From Capsicum annuum (taxonomy: Eukaryota > Streptophyta > Magnoliopsida > Solanales > Solanaceae), in the NCBI RefSeq assembly GCF_002878395.1, contig NC_061115.1:158151160-158215159 (forward strand): a stretch of 64,000 nt of DNA, in the 5' to 3' direction. The notes beneath the pieces are model-generated. The model did not search any database, was not told where the DNA came from, and worked only from the letters and a program-made list of their open reading frames with translations. Position numbers and translations under genes: made by a program. Positions 48,155-58,975 of the stretch are shown one piece after another; position 1 is the stretch's first letter, and each line of letters opens with the position of its first letter.

Positions 48155-48342
48155 AAAATTTCTTCATGTGGACTGTCCAAATAATATTTTTTGTCCACGT
48201 GACATGCTTGATGTCATTTCGTTAGAGAGAAGGATATTTTTAAGCCAAAAATTTAACGGAAAGATATTTTTGAGCCAAAAAACTAATGAAGGATATATTT
48301 GCTCTATTTTGAATAGCTCAGAGGTACTTTTTACCCTTTTTC
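48155..48342 (-). repeat. Right inverted arm of the Mutator-like element
   Basis: Reverse complement matches 13695-13879 joined to 47189-47215: GGTAAAAAGTACCTC, AATAGAGCAAATATATCCTT, GGCTCAAAAATATC and ATGTCACGTGGACAAAAA occur in the same order. Confidence 0.85.
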
Positions 48343-48981
48343 AAAATAATATACTTCTATACTAAGTGAGTTCTAAAAAAACATGCGATTAAGGGTTCAT
48401 TTTGCAATCTATTTTAAAAGGTATTTTTTAAAATCCATTTTGGCCTCGCTCCAGGGTTAGAGCACTAGCAAAAATATCCCGAGACTTACGTATGGAATAT
48501 TATTTTGTATTCTTTAAGCATTCGATTGTGCATCTTAAACATGTCTATTATTCAATTTTTGGAATTCGTTCAATAGTTCCTACCAAAATCATGTCAGATT
48601 TTATCATTAATAGTGTTGTTTAAATTATTTAACAAATGAATATTAAAAGCTCAGCTCATCTTTAATAATATGAAGATTGAGAGTAAATCAAATAACACAT
48701 CATAATATTGCATAATTTGTAAATGAAAATTTGAACATCCTTCTAAAGTAGCTCAACATCTGAAATTTACATCTTAATTTTCTATTCGTCTTCATATCTA
48801 TCTATAAAATTATCAAACTTTTCTTAGTTTGCTATTTGACTGCAATTTTCTTTTTATGCATCAAAGAGTAATGTCTTAAATTACATTAGATACCAATAAT
48901 GTTTGTTGCTTATTTACTTTTAGAGTGATTATATGTGTAGTTTGATGATATTTCTTTTTAATGAATTCTGATTTTTCAGTT
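48343..48981. other. AT-rich spacer, no gene seen
   Basis: Stop-rich in all frames. No conserved motif recognised. Confidence 0.5.
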
Positions 48982-49172
48982 TTTTTTTTGTTTTGTGTTA
49001 TTCGGTGTTCAGTACCTGCTTTTTTAAGAGTCTGATTATATCCAAATTCGCCTCACATCGGGCCCCATTTAGGGGGAGAGCTCCCAACAGAGTGTTTGTC
49101 CATACCCAGGGTCGAACCCTCGACCTCTGGGTAGGTTGGGACAGCCCTTTCCGCTGCCACCACTGCTGTTGG
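48982..49172 (-). mobile_element. tRNA-derived SINE, minus strand
   Basis: Flanked by a perfect 13-bp duplication TGATTTTTCAGTT (48969-48981 and 49173-49185). On the minus strand it starts with a Pol III A-box-like TGGCAGCGGAAAGGG, followed by a B box GGGTTCGACCC (49108-49118), then a body with GGGCCCGATGTGAGGCGAAT and GTACTGAACACCG, and an A-rich tail. That body and tail are what I recall of Solanaceae SINE families. Confidence 0.85.
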
Positions 49173-49295
49173 TGATTTTTCAGTTGTTTGAAAGTTAAGG
49201 AGATATAGAAAATTTGAATATCTTGATAACTCTAACAGATCTCTAACTTTAACACTATCATTACTATCATTATCCTTATTTATAAGTGAACAAAG

Positions 49296-49411
49296 GAAGG
49301 ACCAAGACAACGTCTTCTAATTGTACTAAAGGTAGTATAAATTGTACATTAAAGAAGGACCAACACAACATCTTTTAATTGTACTAAAGGTAGTATAAGT
49401 TGTACATTAAA
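49296..49411. repeat. 58-bp tandem duplication upstream of the reductase pseudogene
   Basis: GAAGGACCAAGACAACGTCT starts at 49296 and GAAGGACCAACACAACATCT at 49354, each followed by AATTGTACTAAAGGTAGTAT. It lies 110-220 bp before the ATG. Confidence 0.85.
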
Positions 49412-49518
49412 TTTGGTTTTCTTTTATTGGTGAATGAATACGTGGCTTATTTTTGCTTCAATTGATGTGTCACTTTTGCAATACCTTAGAACAAACTATT
49501 TTCTTTTGCATTTCCAAC

Positions 49519-50839
<1,321 letters not shown>

Positions 50840-50902
50840 TTGTGTATCAGATTCTCTTACCCTTCTTGCCCATGTTATTGTGCAGCTATCTTTGCAGTAC
50901 AC

Positions 50903-51188
50903 ATGGCCCTGAAATCCATTATTGATAAGATAACAATCGACACTCCTGACTGGACATGCAAAGTCCAAATCGTTGAATCGTTGACATGAGTCGAGAGAGA
51001 AAAAGTCCTGTGAAGCAAATCTGATTTCAAAATTTCATTTTAGAATTTCATTTTAGAGGATGGACATGTATTATCACCTATATAGTTGTCATTTATACTA
51101 TCCTACACATTGTTATATCGTTTACATTTTATAGGTCCAACAAATTAGGGCGGCTGTGTATGGCGATGACATTCTACATATAATATAG
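50903..51188 (+). pseudogene. Replication protein A-like (OB-fold, DUF223-type) fragment
   Basis: The ATG at 50903 gives MALKSIIDKITIDTPDWTCK then VQIVE and a stop (50987). An 8-bp repeat (TCGTTGAA/TCGTTGAC) explains a frameshift into VDMSRERE. Further on, FQNFILE is followed by a 13-bp duplication (ATTTCATTTTAGA twice, 51032-51057). After a possible GT-AG intron (51068-51134) VQQIRAAVYGDDILHI ends at TAG 51186. The blocks W-x-CKVQIV, FQN-x-ILED and A-x-YGDDI are those I recall from plant RPA70-like N-terminal OB folds. The family assignment is from memory. The fragment is broken. Confidence 0.5.
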
Positions 51189-51319
51189 TGTACGAAGAAA
51201 TTATAGAAAAGCATTCACATGAAAAAATTAATTCTCCATCTTGCCAAAAAAAGATCTATTGCCACCAGTGGTATTCCTAAAACATTTTAGCAAAAATTCT
51301 ACGTTCCACAATAAGGTCA

Positions 51320-51900
51320 GTGAATCTTACACTTCATTATTAAAACTAAAAAAAAACATGTTTACACAAATTCATATGCAGTAGATAGCAGCAGAAAATA
51401 AGAAGCCCAATATCTGCATTTTTGGTCTCTAATGTCACACTCTTTTTGTCATCCAATGCATTTGTGCCATCCAACTTTCTATTCTCCTGTGTATTCCTAT
51501 CTATTTCAGTAGTATAGTTCAGATGTAGTTGGAGTATGGGCCTCTAAAAAAGAGGTGGTCATGGGTCTCTATTGTTGTGGTTTCACATAGTACATAATCA
51601 GTATTCACTTGGATGCCCCATTGACTAAGTCTATCATCTGTTGTTAAACTTTGGTGCAAAGCCATCCACATGATGAATTGGTGTCTAGGAATTAGACCTT
51701 TGAACATAGCTAATTGTTTCCATTCAACATTGGCTTGTTGTGGCAGCATGGTTTGGTAAGATTTGCTAATACTGTACTTCCCATTGTTGCAGCATTACTG
51801 GAGGGCAGTAGTTATATCAGTTGTACCCCCATCTAGAAGCCACTGCCTAGAATAAAAAAATTTGATTGTAGTGAAAACTGGACCATCAGTGGGGAAAACT
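51320..51900 (-). pseudogene. LINE zf-RVT domain fragment
   Basis: LPQQANVEWKQLAMFKGLI, PRHQFIMWMALHQSLTTDD, RLSQWGIQV and CETTTIETHDHLFFRGPYS match the zf-RVT domain at the C-terminus of plant LINE ORF2 proteins, where W..CP/HLFF..C is usual. Downstream, MHWMTKRV and LGFLFSAAIY match the following region. The second Cys of the finger reads R. Stops flank the open part (51519-51749). Confidence 0.82.
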
Positions 51901-52108
51901 TAATTTGACGGCCAAGGCCTTGACAAAAGGCGGATTCAAGCCCCTTTACAAGAAAATTTTCCCTACATACAGTCGCTTTTTGCAGTGATCGTCCGTTATC
52001 TTTCAAAGCTCCATCTGGTCAGGAGGCCTGTAGCTACTACAAGGTATCACACAACCAGTCATATGCTCTATCATCTTAATTTGTTTGTCTGATTTTGAGT
52101 ATTTGAAA

Positions 52109-52320
52109 TATGACGTTTAAGTAAAATAAAAGAAATATTTTTGAATGTTTTGGTCTCAAATCAAAGGATTGGTGACTAAACATATGAGGTTTAAGTATAA
52201 TAAAAGAAAGACCTTTGAGTGTTGCGGTCTTATACCAAAGGATAGGTGAAGTGACATATGATTTTTAAGTAAAATAGAAGAAATATTTTGAATATTTTGG
52301 TCTCAAACCAAAGGATGGCT
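52109..52320. repeat. Three copies of a 74-bp unit
   Basis: Copies start TATGACGTTTAAG at 52109, TATGAGGTTTAAG at 52183 and TATGATTTTTAAG at 52257. Each continues through AGTA-AATA-AAAGAAA, a TTTTGGTCT or TTGCGGTCT block, and CAAAGGAT. Confidence 0.88.
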
Positions 52321-52800
52321 AAGAATGTACCAAAATAGTTTTTAGTTTTGTGTTGTAGAACATATTATGTGGAAAGTTTAGTTTTTACTTTCATGGTCTA
52401 GAACATAGTACGTGGAAAGTTAGAATTGAAGTGACTAAAAAGGAAAGTGATTCAAAGAAAATTGGATTGGAAGGAGTAGAGTATATAGATAATGAACACG
52501 ATGAATTATCTATGAATTGATAAAATTTTAGTCACTGTGATTCCAAAGAAAATGAACATTGATAAGCATTTGATGCTGGATAGGAATAGAGCAGCAAAAA
52601 AGTTCTGGACTGGTTCAACCTGCAACAAATGAAAAATACCACTAAGAGGCAAAACCCATAACATCTGGAAATGACACCAATCTAAGCAAAATCTCTGTTA
52701 TTTTTTAGGCGTTTTTGTATTTGAACCTCAGACTCTAAAAATTGAATTTCGAGTGGTGAGTTTCTTTTATATCTAGCTGGGTACCTTATATATAAAGGGT

Positions 52801-52848
52801 ATATACATATACACACACGTACACGCGCGCACACACACATATATATAT
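52801..52848. repeat. Compound AT/AC/GC microsatellite
   Basis: ATATACATATACACACACG, then ACACGCGCGCACACACAC and a TA run: alternating purine-pyrimidine DNA of about 48 bp. Confidence 0.9.
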
Positions 52849-52999
52849 GCGCATGTTATAGCAGATAATTCATTGACATTTTTATTAGATTAATAATTCA
52901 TGTTTATAATCGCTTCCATTTTGTTGTCCAGATGGATATAACTTACCTACACTAATGGACGGTATAAAAAAAAATTATATAGTCATTGTGGTTTAACAT

Positions 53000-53430
53000 T
53001 TAATACTACTACTTGGACTTTTTGAGTTCATTTGTTGAGCAAAAAGTTTATCAACTGTTCTGATTTGAAAGTGGTGCGCTAAAGCTCTACGAAGTTGTAC
53101 TCTGCATTCTGAAAGATTAGGTTGGTTATTGGTCCATGTATAGTAATTAATTCTCTAAGGGAGTTTTGTGAGTCCCAAATCATGAATGCAATCTGTACAG
53201 TCTTTGATCTCAGCATTAGTGACAGGATTAACTTACTTTTTGTCATGTAGATTTAAGACAAAGTTAAACTTTCTGTGTACTAACCAAGGTTTGTTGGCAG
53301 TCTGTGAGAATGAATACAAGCTATCCTATAGTTCCTTTCTTTGTTTAATGGTGTTAAAATCATATACCACAGTGATCAAGCCATTTTGTACCAACCTGTC
53401 TATTTGCAAGCAAGAAGTGAACTAATTGAG
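53000..53430 (-). pseudogene. LINE endonuclease fragment
   Basis: Stop-interrupted minus-strand reading in which I recognise QLVHFLLANRQ, a TIKQRKELWDSL-like stretch, TANKPWL, GNPVTNAEIKDCTDCIHDLG and a YYTWTNNQPN-like stretch. These follow the block order of plant LINE AP-endonucleases (PWLVCGDFN...GN..T.AE..DF...). The GDFN catalytic motif is decayed. Confidence 0.7.
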
Positions 53431-53649
53431 TTCCTATTCTGATTGGATTACCTTTCTATTCATTTGTTGTTTTCATCCTAGAGGCAGTACAACTAATGTT
53501 TATTGCTTTGGCATTTGGTTTACAAATTCAACAGACACAATTGTTGTTTGGAATGCAAACACTTCAACTGAGACAATGAAAAATTATTTCACCTTTTTAA
53601 TTCTAATTATTTTACCTTTTTAATTCTTTTTAGTTGAAACTTTAGAAGG

Positions 53650-53717
53650 TTCTCGAGAAAATCAATCAACCATGTTGGTGTTGTTCTCGAGAAAATCAAT
53701 CAACCATGTTGGTGTTC
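53650..53717. repeat. 34-bp perfect-looking direct repeat
   Basis: TTCTCGAGAAAATCAATCAA followed by CCATGTTGGTGTT occurs at 53650 and 53684. The copies look nearly identical, so the duplication is recent. Confidence 0.92.
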
Positions 53718-54051
53718 TTAAACGAATGTTGTACCCATGTTGTGCAGTGAGTATCGGCATTATGTACCTCCAGTAATTGTTCAGAGTTTCTTATTTGTTC
53801 TAAACATAGTTTTTCTTAATGTTATATTGGTGAACCAAAGTCGGGTTTTAATCTTTTCCACAGTTTTCATGTCAGTAATCTTGCTGCATTTGTTGGTTCC
53901 ATTTATTGTTATTATTGTTATATTTGATGGTATTTTCACGTCTCTGTTGCAGCACATTTAACCCGATAATGAAGCAGCCTGTTGGTTCCTTCACCAAACA
54001 AGGCATTAAAGTAGAGAAAATGCAAGTGAAGTAAGCAGTTCCCCTGCAGTC

Positions 54052-54408
54052 ATGGAAGAAGATAGGTCACCTATTGCAGCCGATAAAATTAGACCTGTAA
54101 GTTTGAATAGGCCTGCCAATGTTATAGGATTTGGTTTACTGAGACTTCGATACATAGATGCTTCTCATAACTCGTTCTTTACGTCTATTAAAATATATTT
54201 GGAGAAAAATGATAAGACATACTCTCAACAAGCCCTTGAAATTGCAGATAGACATAATGGCCTGAAACGCGCTTGCTATGAAGAACAAGTCAAAGTTGTT
54301 TCATTGGGAAAAAAAGGACTTCCCATAGCTTTTGACACGGTAAGCTGCGCAAAGTCTGTCGTTTTGCAGAGTATTTCCTATAAGAGAGGACACCATTTCG
54401 CAAAATGA
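54052..54408 (+). CDS. Hypothetical ORF, 118 codons
   Basis: Begins MEEDRSPIAADKIRPVSLNR and contains ANVIGFGLLRLRYIDASH and QQALEIADRHNGLKRACYEE. I do not recognise the family. It has more balanced composition than its AT-rich surroundings, and a coding-like stretch just upstream (FNPIMKQPVGSFTKQGIKVE, about 53957-54015) could be an earlier exon or part of the same relic. No signal peptide, membrane segment or repeat is evident. It may be a fragment of a host gene caught in decay, or chance. Confidence 0.3.
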   Translation: MEEDRSPIAADKIRPVSLNRPANVIGFGLLRLRYIDASHNSFFTSIKIYLEKNDKTYSQQALEIADRHNGLKRACYEEQVKVVSLGKKGLPIAFDTVSCAKSVVLQSISYKRGHHFAK

Positions 54409-55159
54409 AGCACCTACAAATCTGTACATTTTGGATACTTGCTTTCACTGAAAGTCGAACACTTTTGCACTTTTCTTTTAATATTTTGTAAGTCGAGCAT
54501 TTGATAAAAGTGCTATGCTCAAATTTAGTTTTACATTATTATATTACTATTAAAATACAATGTAGCCATCTAGAATTATTTATACTTGATTAAATATGGT
54601 AGATACTTTATTTTTTTCAAGTTTGTTTATTTTTCTTAAACTTTTAATGCACTTTCTTTGTTTTGTGTTGTCGTGCTATTTTATTAAAGGATAAATTAAA
54701 ATTTTCATGAGGCTTACACCTTTGCTCGGACTTAGTAAAATGTCCAGCACCTCCCCACCACCACACACACACCAAAAAAAAAAAAAAAACACTTTTTGCT
54801 TGGACGCATATTACGTAAGAAATATTAATAATATAGAAATTGCAGTGTATAAATTCGGAATGCAGAGCATGGAATATAATGTGTGCATTAAATATTACTG
54901 TATCTTTGATTTGCACCTGTGTAAAAATTTTTATGTACTATACTATGTAAAATACTTATCATTTCTCACTATAATAAAATAAACTACTACTACTTACTAT
55001 ATGAAGGTATAGAGTAATCCTTGTTAGGAAGCAATTTTATTCCTTTTGTGTACTCTTTCTAATGTGGAAGTTTTCAATATGAATTCAGATTTAATTGTTA
55101 AAGAAAAAAAAAATAACCGAACTTTAATACGAAAAAAAACACCTTTAAATAAATAGAAC
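54409..55159. other. AT-rich spacer, no gene seen
   Basis: Contains an A tract at about 54775-54790 preceded by a CAC-rich stretch. No coding region recognised. Confidence 0.5.
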
Positions 55160-55236
55160 TTATACACTGCGTACATCTTACCCCCCCAGACCCCACTAAG
55201 TGGGAATACACTGGGTTTGTTGTTGTTGTTGTAATT
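55160..55236 (+). mobile_element. 3' tail of a severely truncated RTE LINE
   Basis: CACTGCGTACATCTTACCC, CCAGACCCCACTAAGTGGG, AATACACTGGGTTTG and a (TTG)n run match the 3' end of the RTE element at 16080-16152. Only about 75 bp remain and no clear TSD was found. Confidence 0.82.
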
Positions 55237-56194
55237 GAGGTATCAACAGGGCTATCTATTACAATCTTTTTCATTTTAGTAAGCACTTCTTGCCAAAAAC
55301 AAAATGGATAATTCCATAATTCTAGTTAATCATCATTTGAGTCGTCAAAAACTAAACCAACTTTATTCACCTTTTAATTTGAGTTGTCAACCACATTATT
55401 TGACATTTAGTAGTACCTCTTTTCCTTTTCTTATCTTTTTTTTCCAAGAACACTCATGAAGATAAAGACTATAAACATTAAATAGATAGGAGGAATTGAA
55501 ATGATTGATTAGGTGACCAATAAAAAAGAAATGATTGATTAGGTTAGCAAAAAAATAATGTAATAGATAGGTTGATTAAGCCTTACTAACACCTGAATTA
55601 AATAATCCAAAATAGATTTAGAAGAAGACACAAATCATAGATTCAAATAGAAGAACAATTAGTCAACACGAGTAAAAGGTATCTTGACCCAACCAATTCA
55701 CAATTCAACAAGAAGAATTCATCCAAGGGAGAAGGAAATTGATTAAAATAAGCGAGTCGCAACTTATATTTAAGGTACATTTAAGTGGCACGCTGGGGGC
55801 TCAAAAGACCACAATTCCCTCAACGTGGCATCTTTCATTTTTTCTTTATTTATGAATCTTTTTTATTTTTTTTGTCTAATTCATTTGTTCTTTTTTATCC
55901 AATTTCTTGATTTCATATTCCCTATGCAAAACTCTACAAATTTGTTGGTAACAGTAAACTCAATTAAGAAAGACAATAATCCTAAAGTAATAGCTAACTT
56001 TTAAAAAAAAAAAAACCAAAAAAAGCAAAAGTCGGTGCAACACTAAAAAGATTACTCATTAATAAAAATAAAATTAGACCACTCGATAGCTTGTCTTTTA
56101 ACACCACACCCTTTTAATCAAGGGCGAATCTATTAAGACTCATAAGGATATCATGCCATCCGCAAGATTTGATGTAATTTTTATATTATAATAA
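55237..56194. other. AT-rich spacer with dispersed repeat relic
   Basis: CAAAATGGATAATTCCATAA near 55300 resembles GAAATGGATAATTCCACCAT near 13455, both followed by AATCA-rich DNA, so this is a repeat shared with the left part. No coding region is recognised. Confidence 0.5.
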
Positions 56195-56199
56195 ATATA

Positions 56200-56258
56200 T
56201 ATAGAGAGATAGATAGATAGATAGATAGATAGATACATAGATAGATAGATAGATAATA
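56200..56258. repeat. (TAGA)n microsatellite
   Basis: About 13 TAGA/TAGATA units with one CATAGA interruption. Confidence 0.95.
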
Positions 56259-56298
56259 AACGTGTCACTCAAAAAATCAAAAATCAAAGTGTTTTATA

Positions 56299-56363
56299 GC
56301 GTCAGTGGCAAAGGGGCGTATATTCTTGTCGGAGAGGGTACAGGTTTGAATCCTGCTAGCAAC
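56299..56363 (+). mobile_element. Possible SINE head with Pol III A and B boxes
   Basis: GTGGCAAAGGGG (A-box-like) is followed after about 36 bases by GGTTTGAATCC (B-box-like, consensus GGTTCGANNCC), spacing typical of tRNA-derived promoters. The ends do not form a tRNA acceptor stem, so a SINE relic is likelier than a tRNA gene. No TSD found. Confidence 0.45.
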
Positions 56364-58309
56364 AACCTATCTTTTTCGGCTTAGTTTAATTCACTACCTT
56401 TTTTGATTTAGTTTAATTCAATCAATTGTATCCAACTATATTTTGTTAGTGAAGTCAAAAATATACTTGTTTAAAAATTCTTATTGGCCTACAATACATC
56501 AAATTTTATACAATTAAGATGTTAACTTAAGTATAATTAGGACCCGTTGTTTGTTATGTTCATGTTAAATAATTACGAGAGGGAGTTTCTAAAATTCATT
56601 GGCTTGTTCTCTCAACATAAATAAGATTAATTTTTGTACAAAGTATATAGATTAATCTTATCAGATTAAGTTGATCTATAATAATAACTCAATCTTATAA
56701 TTAAAAAATTCTTTCCTTCCACTGGAGATGCTTTTAATTATTGTTAGACTTATATTGATTTTTTTTTTTTACTGAAATAGCAAGTTTAGGGAGAAGAAGG
56801 GAAAGGGCTTAGTTCTTTATATGTTATTAAATTTGGTATATTATTATATTTTTAAAAAGGAACTAACTCTGTTTTCACTTTAATGTCTGAGTTCTGACGC
56901 TATTTTAAAATAACAAAATTGTAAATTGAATATATAATGAATTTTTAACTCTTGATTATTATAAGAAAATTTCGTACACAAAATTGAGGCCACTATGAAA
57001 GTCACAATTTTTTATTTTTTAAGAAAAATAAATAGGTAAAAAGTGGAAGCATTCCTTCTTTTAACCACTTCCTGTTGAGAGGCACCGCAGAAGCCAAAAC
57101 TTTCATTGGAGATATTTAAAATTGAAAGAAAAAAAAGCATACAAACTAGTGGAAGCGAGTTCAACATCTATTATATAACATAAAAAATAATTTTAACTAT
57201 ATATAAATAGTATAATTTTTCAACAAAGAGAGTTAAGATGAACACTTTGGTCATAAGTTGGTTCTACCTTTGGAGGTGAATCCAGGATTGGGAGTCTCCA
57301 ATTGATTGAATCGATGAGTCTACTTGACACCCTGAGACTCCAAATCCTGAATGCGCCTCAGCTTGTAATGATTTAACCCATATGACTATATTTTGAATAT
57401 GTTTTGATTTAATAGTGCATGAGAACGTGCGTTACACGTTTATCCGAGAATATTTATCATTGGTTGTTGTAATATATAATTGAAAATTAGTAAAATCAAA
57501 ACAAAACAAAATCACAAATATACCTTCTTCTTAATAGTAATGAGAAACAAAAAGATCTTATACTATTTATCAATAATTCATACTTAAGATCCCACTATAT
57601 ATGATATTTTTTGATAATAATACATATAATTTGTTAATGTAAATAAAAAGGATCCCATACTATCTAATAATAGTACTTATTTTTGTATATATGATAAGAA
57701 AAGCAAATTTATCTCGGTTATCATGAATAATATCAAGATTTGAATGAATAATATCAAGATTTGAACTTGTAATAAGAACATTCTATACCTAAACATCTTT
57801 TACACCAAAAACTTTTGGATTAGCCTATCAAGAATCCATGATAACTTATTATTCTAAACTTCAAAAACATTTTAAAATCACACATTAAAAAAAAATCCTC
57901 AACCAATAATTGTCTATTAAAAATATATATTTATCAACATAAAAAATGTATTAAAATTTTAAAAAACGTCACTCAATCACAAATAAATTTATCTCTTCAT
58001 TTAATGTACCAACAACAATTAACGCTTGCATTAGATTGTTTATGTTATCACTGTAAGGAATGAACCTTTTATTATCATAGCATTAAAAATAACTCTAGCT
58101 TTTCCACAGAAACCATTTATTAGAGGGGAAAAAAACGTGGAAGAATTATCATATTTTTAGAAAATTGACTTACAATATATTTAGGAGTCACAAAAATAAA
58201 GGTATTTTCGACCCAAGCTAATTTTAATTGAAAAAGGTTTGTTTGATTCAATTTTTAATAAATTTATCATAGTCAATATTTAATCTCATAAAAATAATAT
58301 AAAAAAGAT
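56364..58309. other. AT-rich intergenic DNA, no gene seen
   Basis: Stop-rich in all frames. No coding region, RNA gene or defined element end recognised. Confidence 0.5.
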
Positions 58310-58401
58310 GAAAAAGACGATTTTATCTAATGCGGAGATTTTTAATGAAGGGCAAAAAGTTCAAACAATATTTTAAGGTCCTTCGCACTTTTAATATAGT
58401 A
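58310..58401 (-). repeat. Copy of the inverted-arm terminus
   Basis: AAAAAGACGATTTTATCTAA, GGCAAAAAGTTCAAACAAT and GTCCTTCGCACTTTTAATAT match the right arm end at 8930-9022. It borders a TAGATATAGATA run. Confidence 0.75.
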
Positions 58402-58854
58402 TAGATATAGATATAGATGTGTGTTAACCTTTGTACATCACAGGTTAAGTTAAAAAATGTTCTTAAATGGGTTGGCCTTGATATATTTTCTTTCAGAGAT
58501 CGTTTGGTTTGAAAATAAAGTTATGCTGGAATTAATTATCCTGATATTATTTTTTAGTAATTGTTTGGTTTATGGTACTAAAAATAAAAAGTGATTCGAA
58601 TTTTTTGTTTTTCGTTAAAATCTCCACTATAAACAAAATTATTTTTTCACCTATTTACTCTAATTATTTATTAATTTTTGAAAACTTGAAGAGTCCTAAA
58701 TTTTTATGAAATTTAATTGAATTCAAAGTCTGATTTATAACAACCAAATAATGACTCCTACGATTCTGAAATTTTATTTTTCCCCAAAATAATTATATTA
58801 TTATCAAAAATAGTTATATTATGTACATCTACATCTACATCTACAATCTAAATA
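58402..58854. other. Spacer with a MITE-like GTTTGGTTT motif
   Basis: ATCGTTTGGTTTGAAAATAA at 58499 with GCTGGAATTAATTATCCTG matches the repeat motif around 8350-8500 and near 12840. No gene. Confidence 0.5.
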
Positions 58855-58975
58855 TATATTAAAAATGTGAAAACCTTTAAAAAAATGATTTGAATTTTTT
58901 ATCCTTCATTAAAATTATTCATAATAGATAAAATCATCGTTTTACATTAATCACTCTGTAAAAATAGAATTAAAA
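58855..58975 (+). repeat. Copy of the inverted-arm terminus, opposite orientation
   Basis: TATTAAAAATGTGAAAACCT, ATGATTTGAATTTTTTATCC and AGATAAAATCATCGTTTTAC match the left arm start at 1029 and the partial copy at 1650. It is preceded by a CTACAT run. Confidence 0.75.

Larger units (their letters stand above)
13693..48342. mobile_element. Mutator-like element with ~215-bp inverted ends, host of the nested insertions
   Basis: The left end (GAAAAAGAGTAAAAAATG from 13695, then AGAGCAAAAATATCCTTCGT, GGCTCAAAAATA, GTCACGTGG) is matched by the reverse complement of 48155-48342 at roughly 80 percent identity. The left arm is interrupted at 13879 and resumes at 47187, exactly where the LTR retrotransposon G1 ends. 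Taken out of the nest it is about 1.35 kb: two arms of about 215 bp and about 0.94 kb of interior. A 9-mer AAAATAATA occurs at 13684-13692 and at 48343-48351 and could be the 9-bp TSD typical of Mutator-like elements, though it is low complexity. No transposase is present. Confidence 0.75.
51320..53430 (-). mobile_element. Internally deleted L1-type LINE remnant, minus strand
   Basis: Endonuclease sequence at 53430-53000 and zf-RVT sequence at 51900-51320 lie in the right order for one minus-strand LINE. The RT core expected between them is not visible, and the gap instead holds a triplicated 74-bp unit. Ends, tail and TSD were not found. It is a different LINE family from the one at 1807. 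Confidence 0.7.

Noticed and set aside
56299..56363. True tRNA gene
   Set aside because: The B-box is good but no seven-base acceptor stem or anticodon arm can be formed from the flanks.
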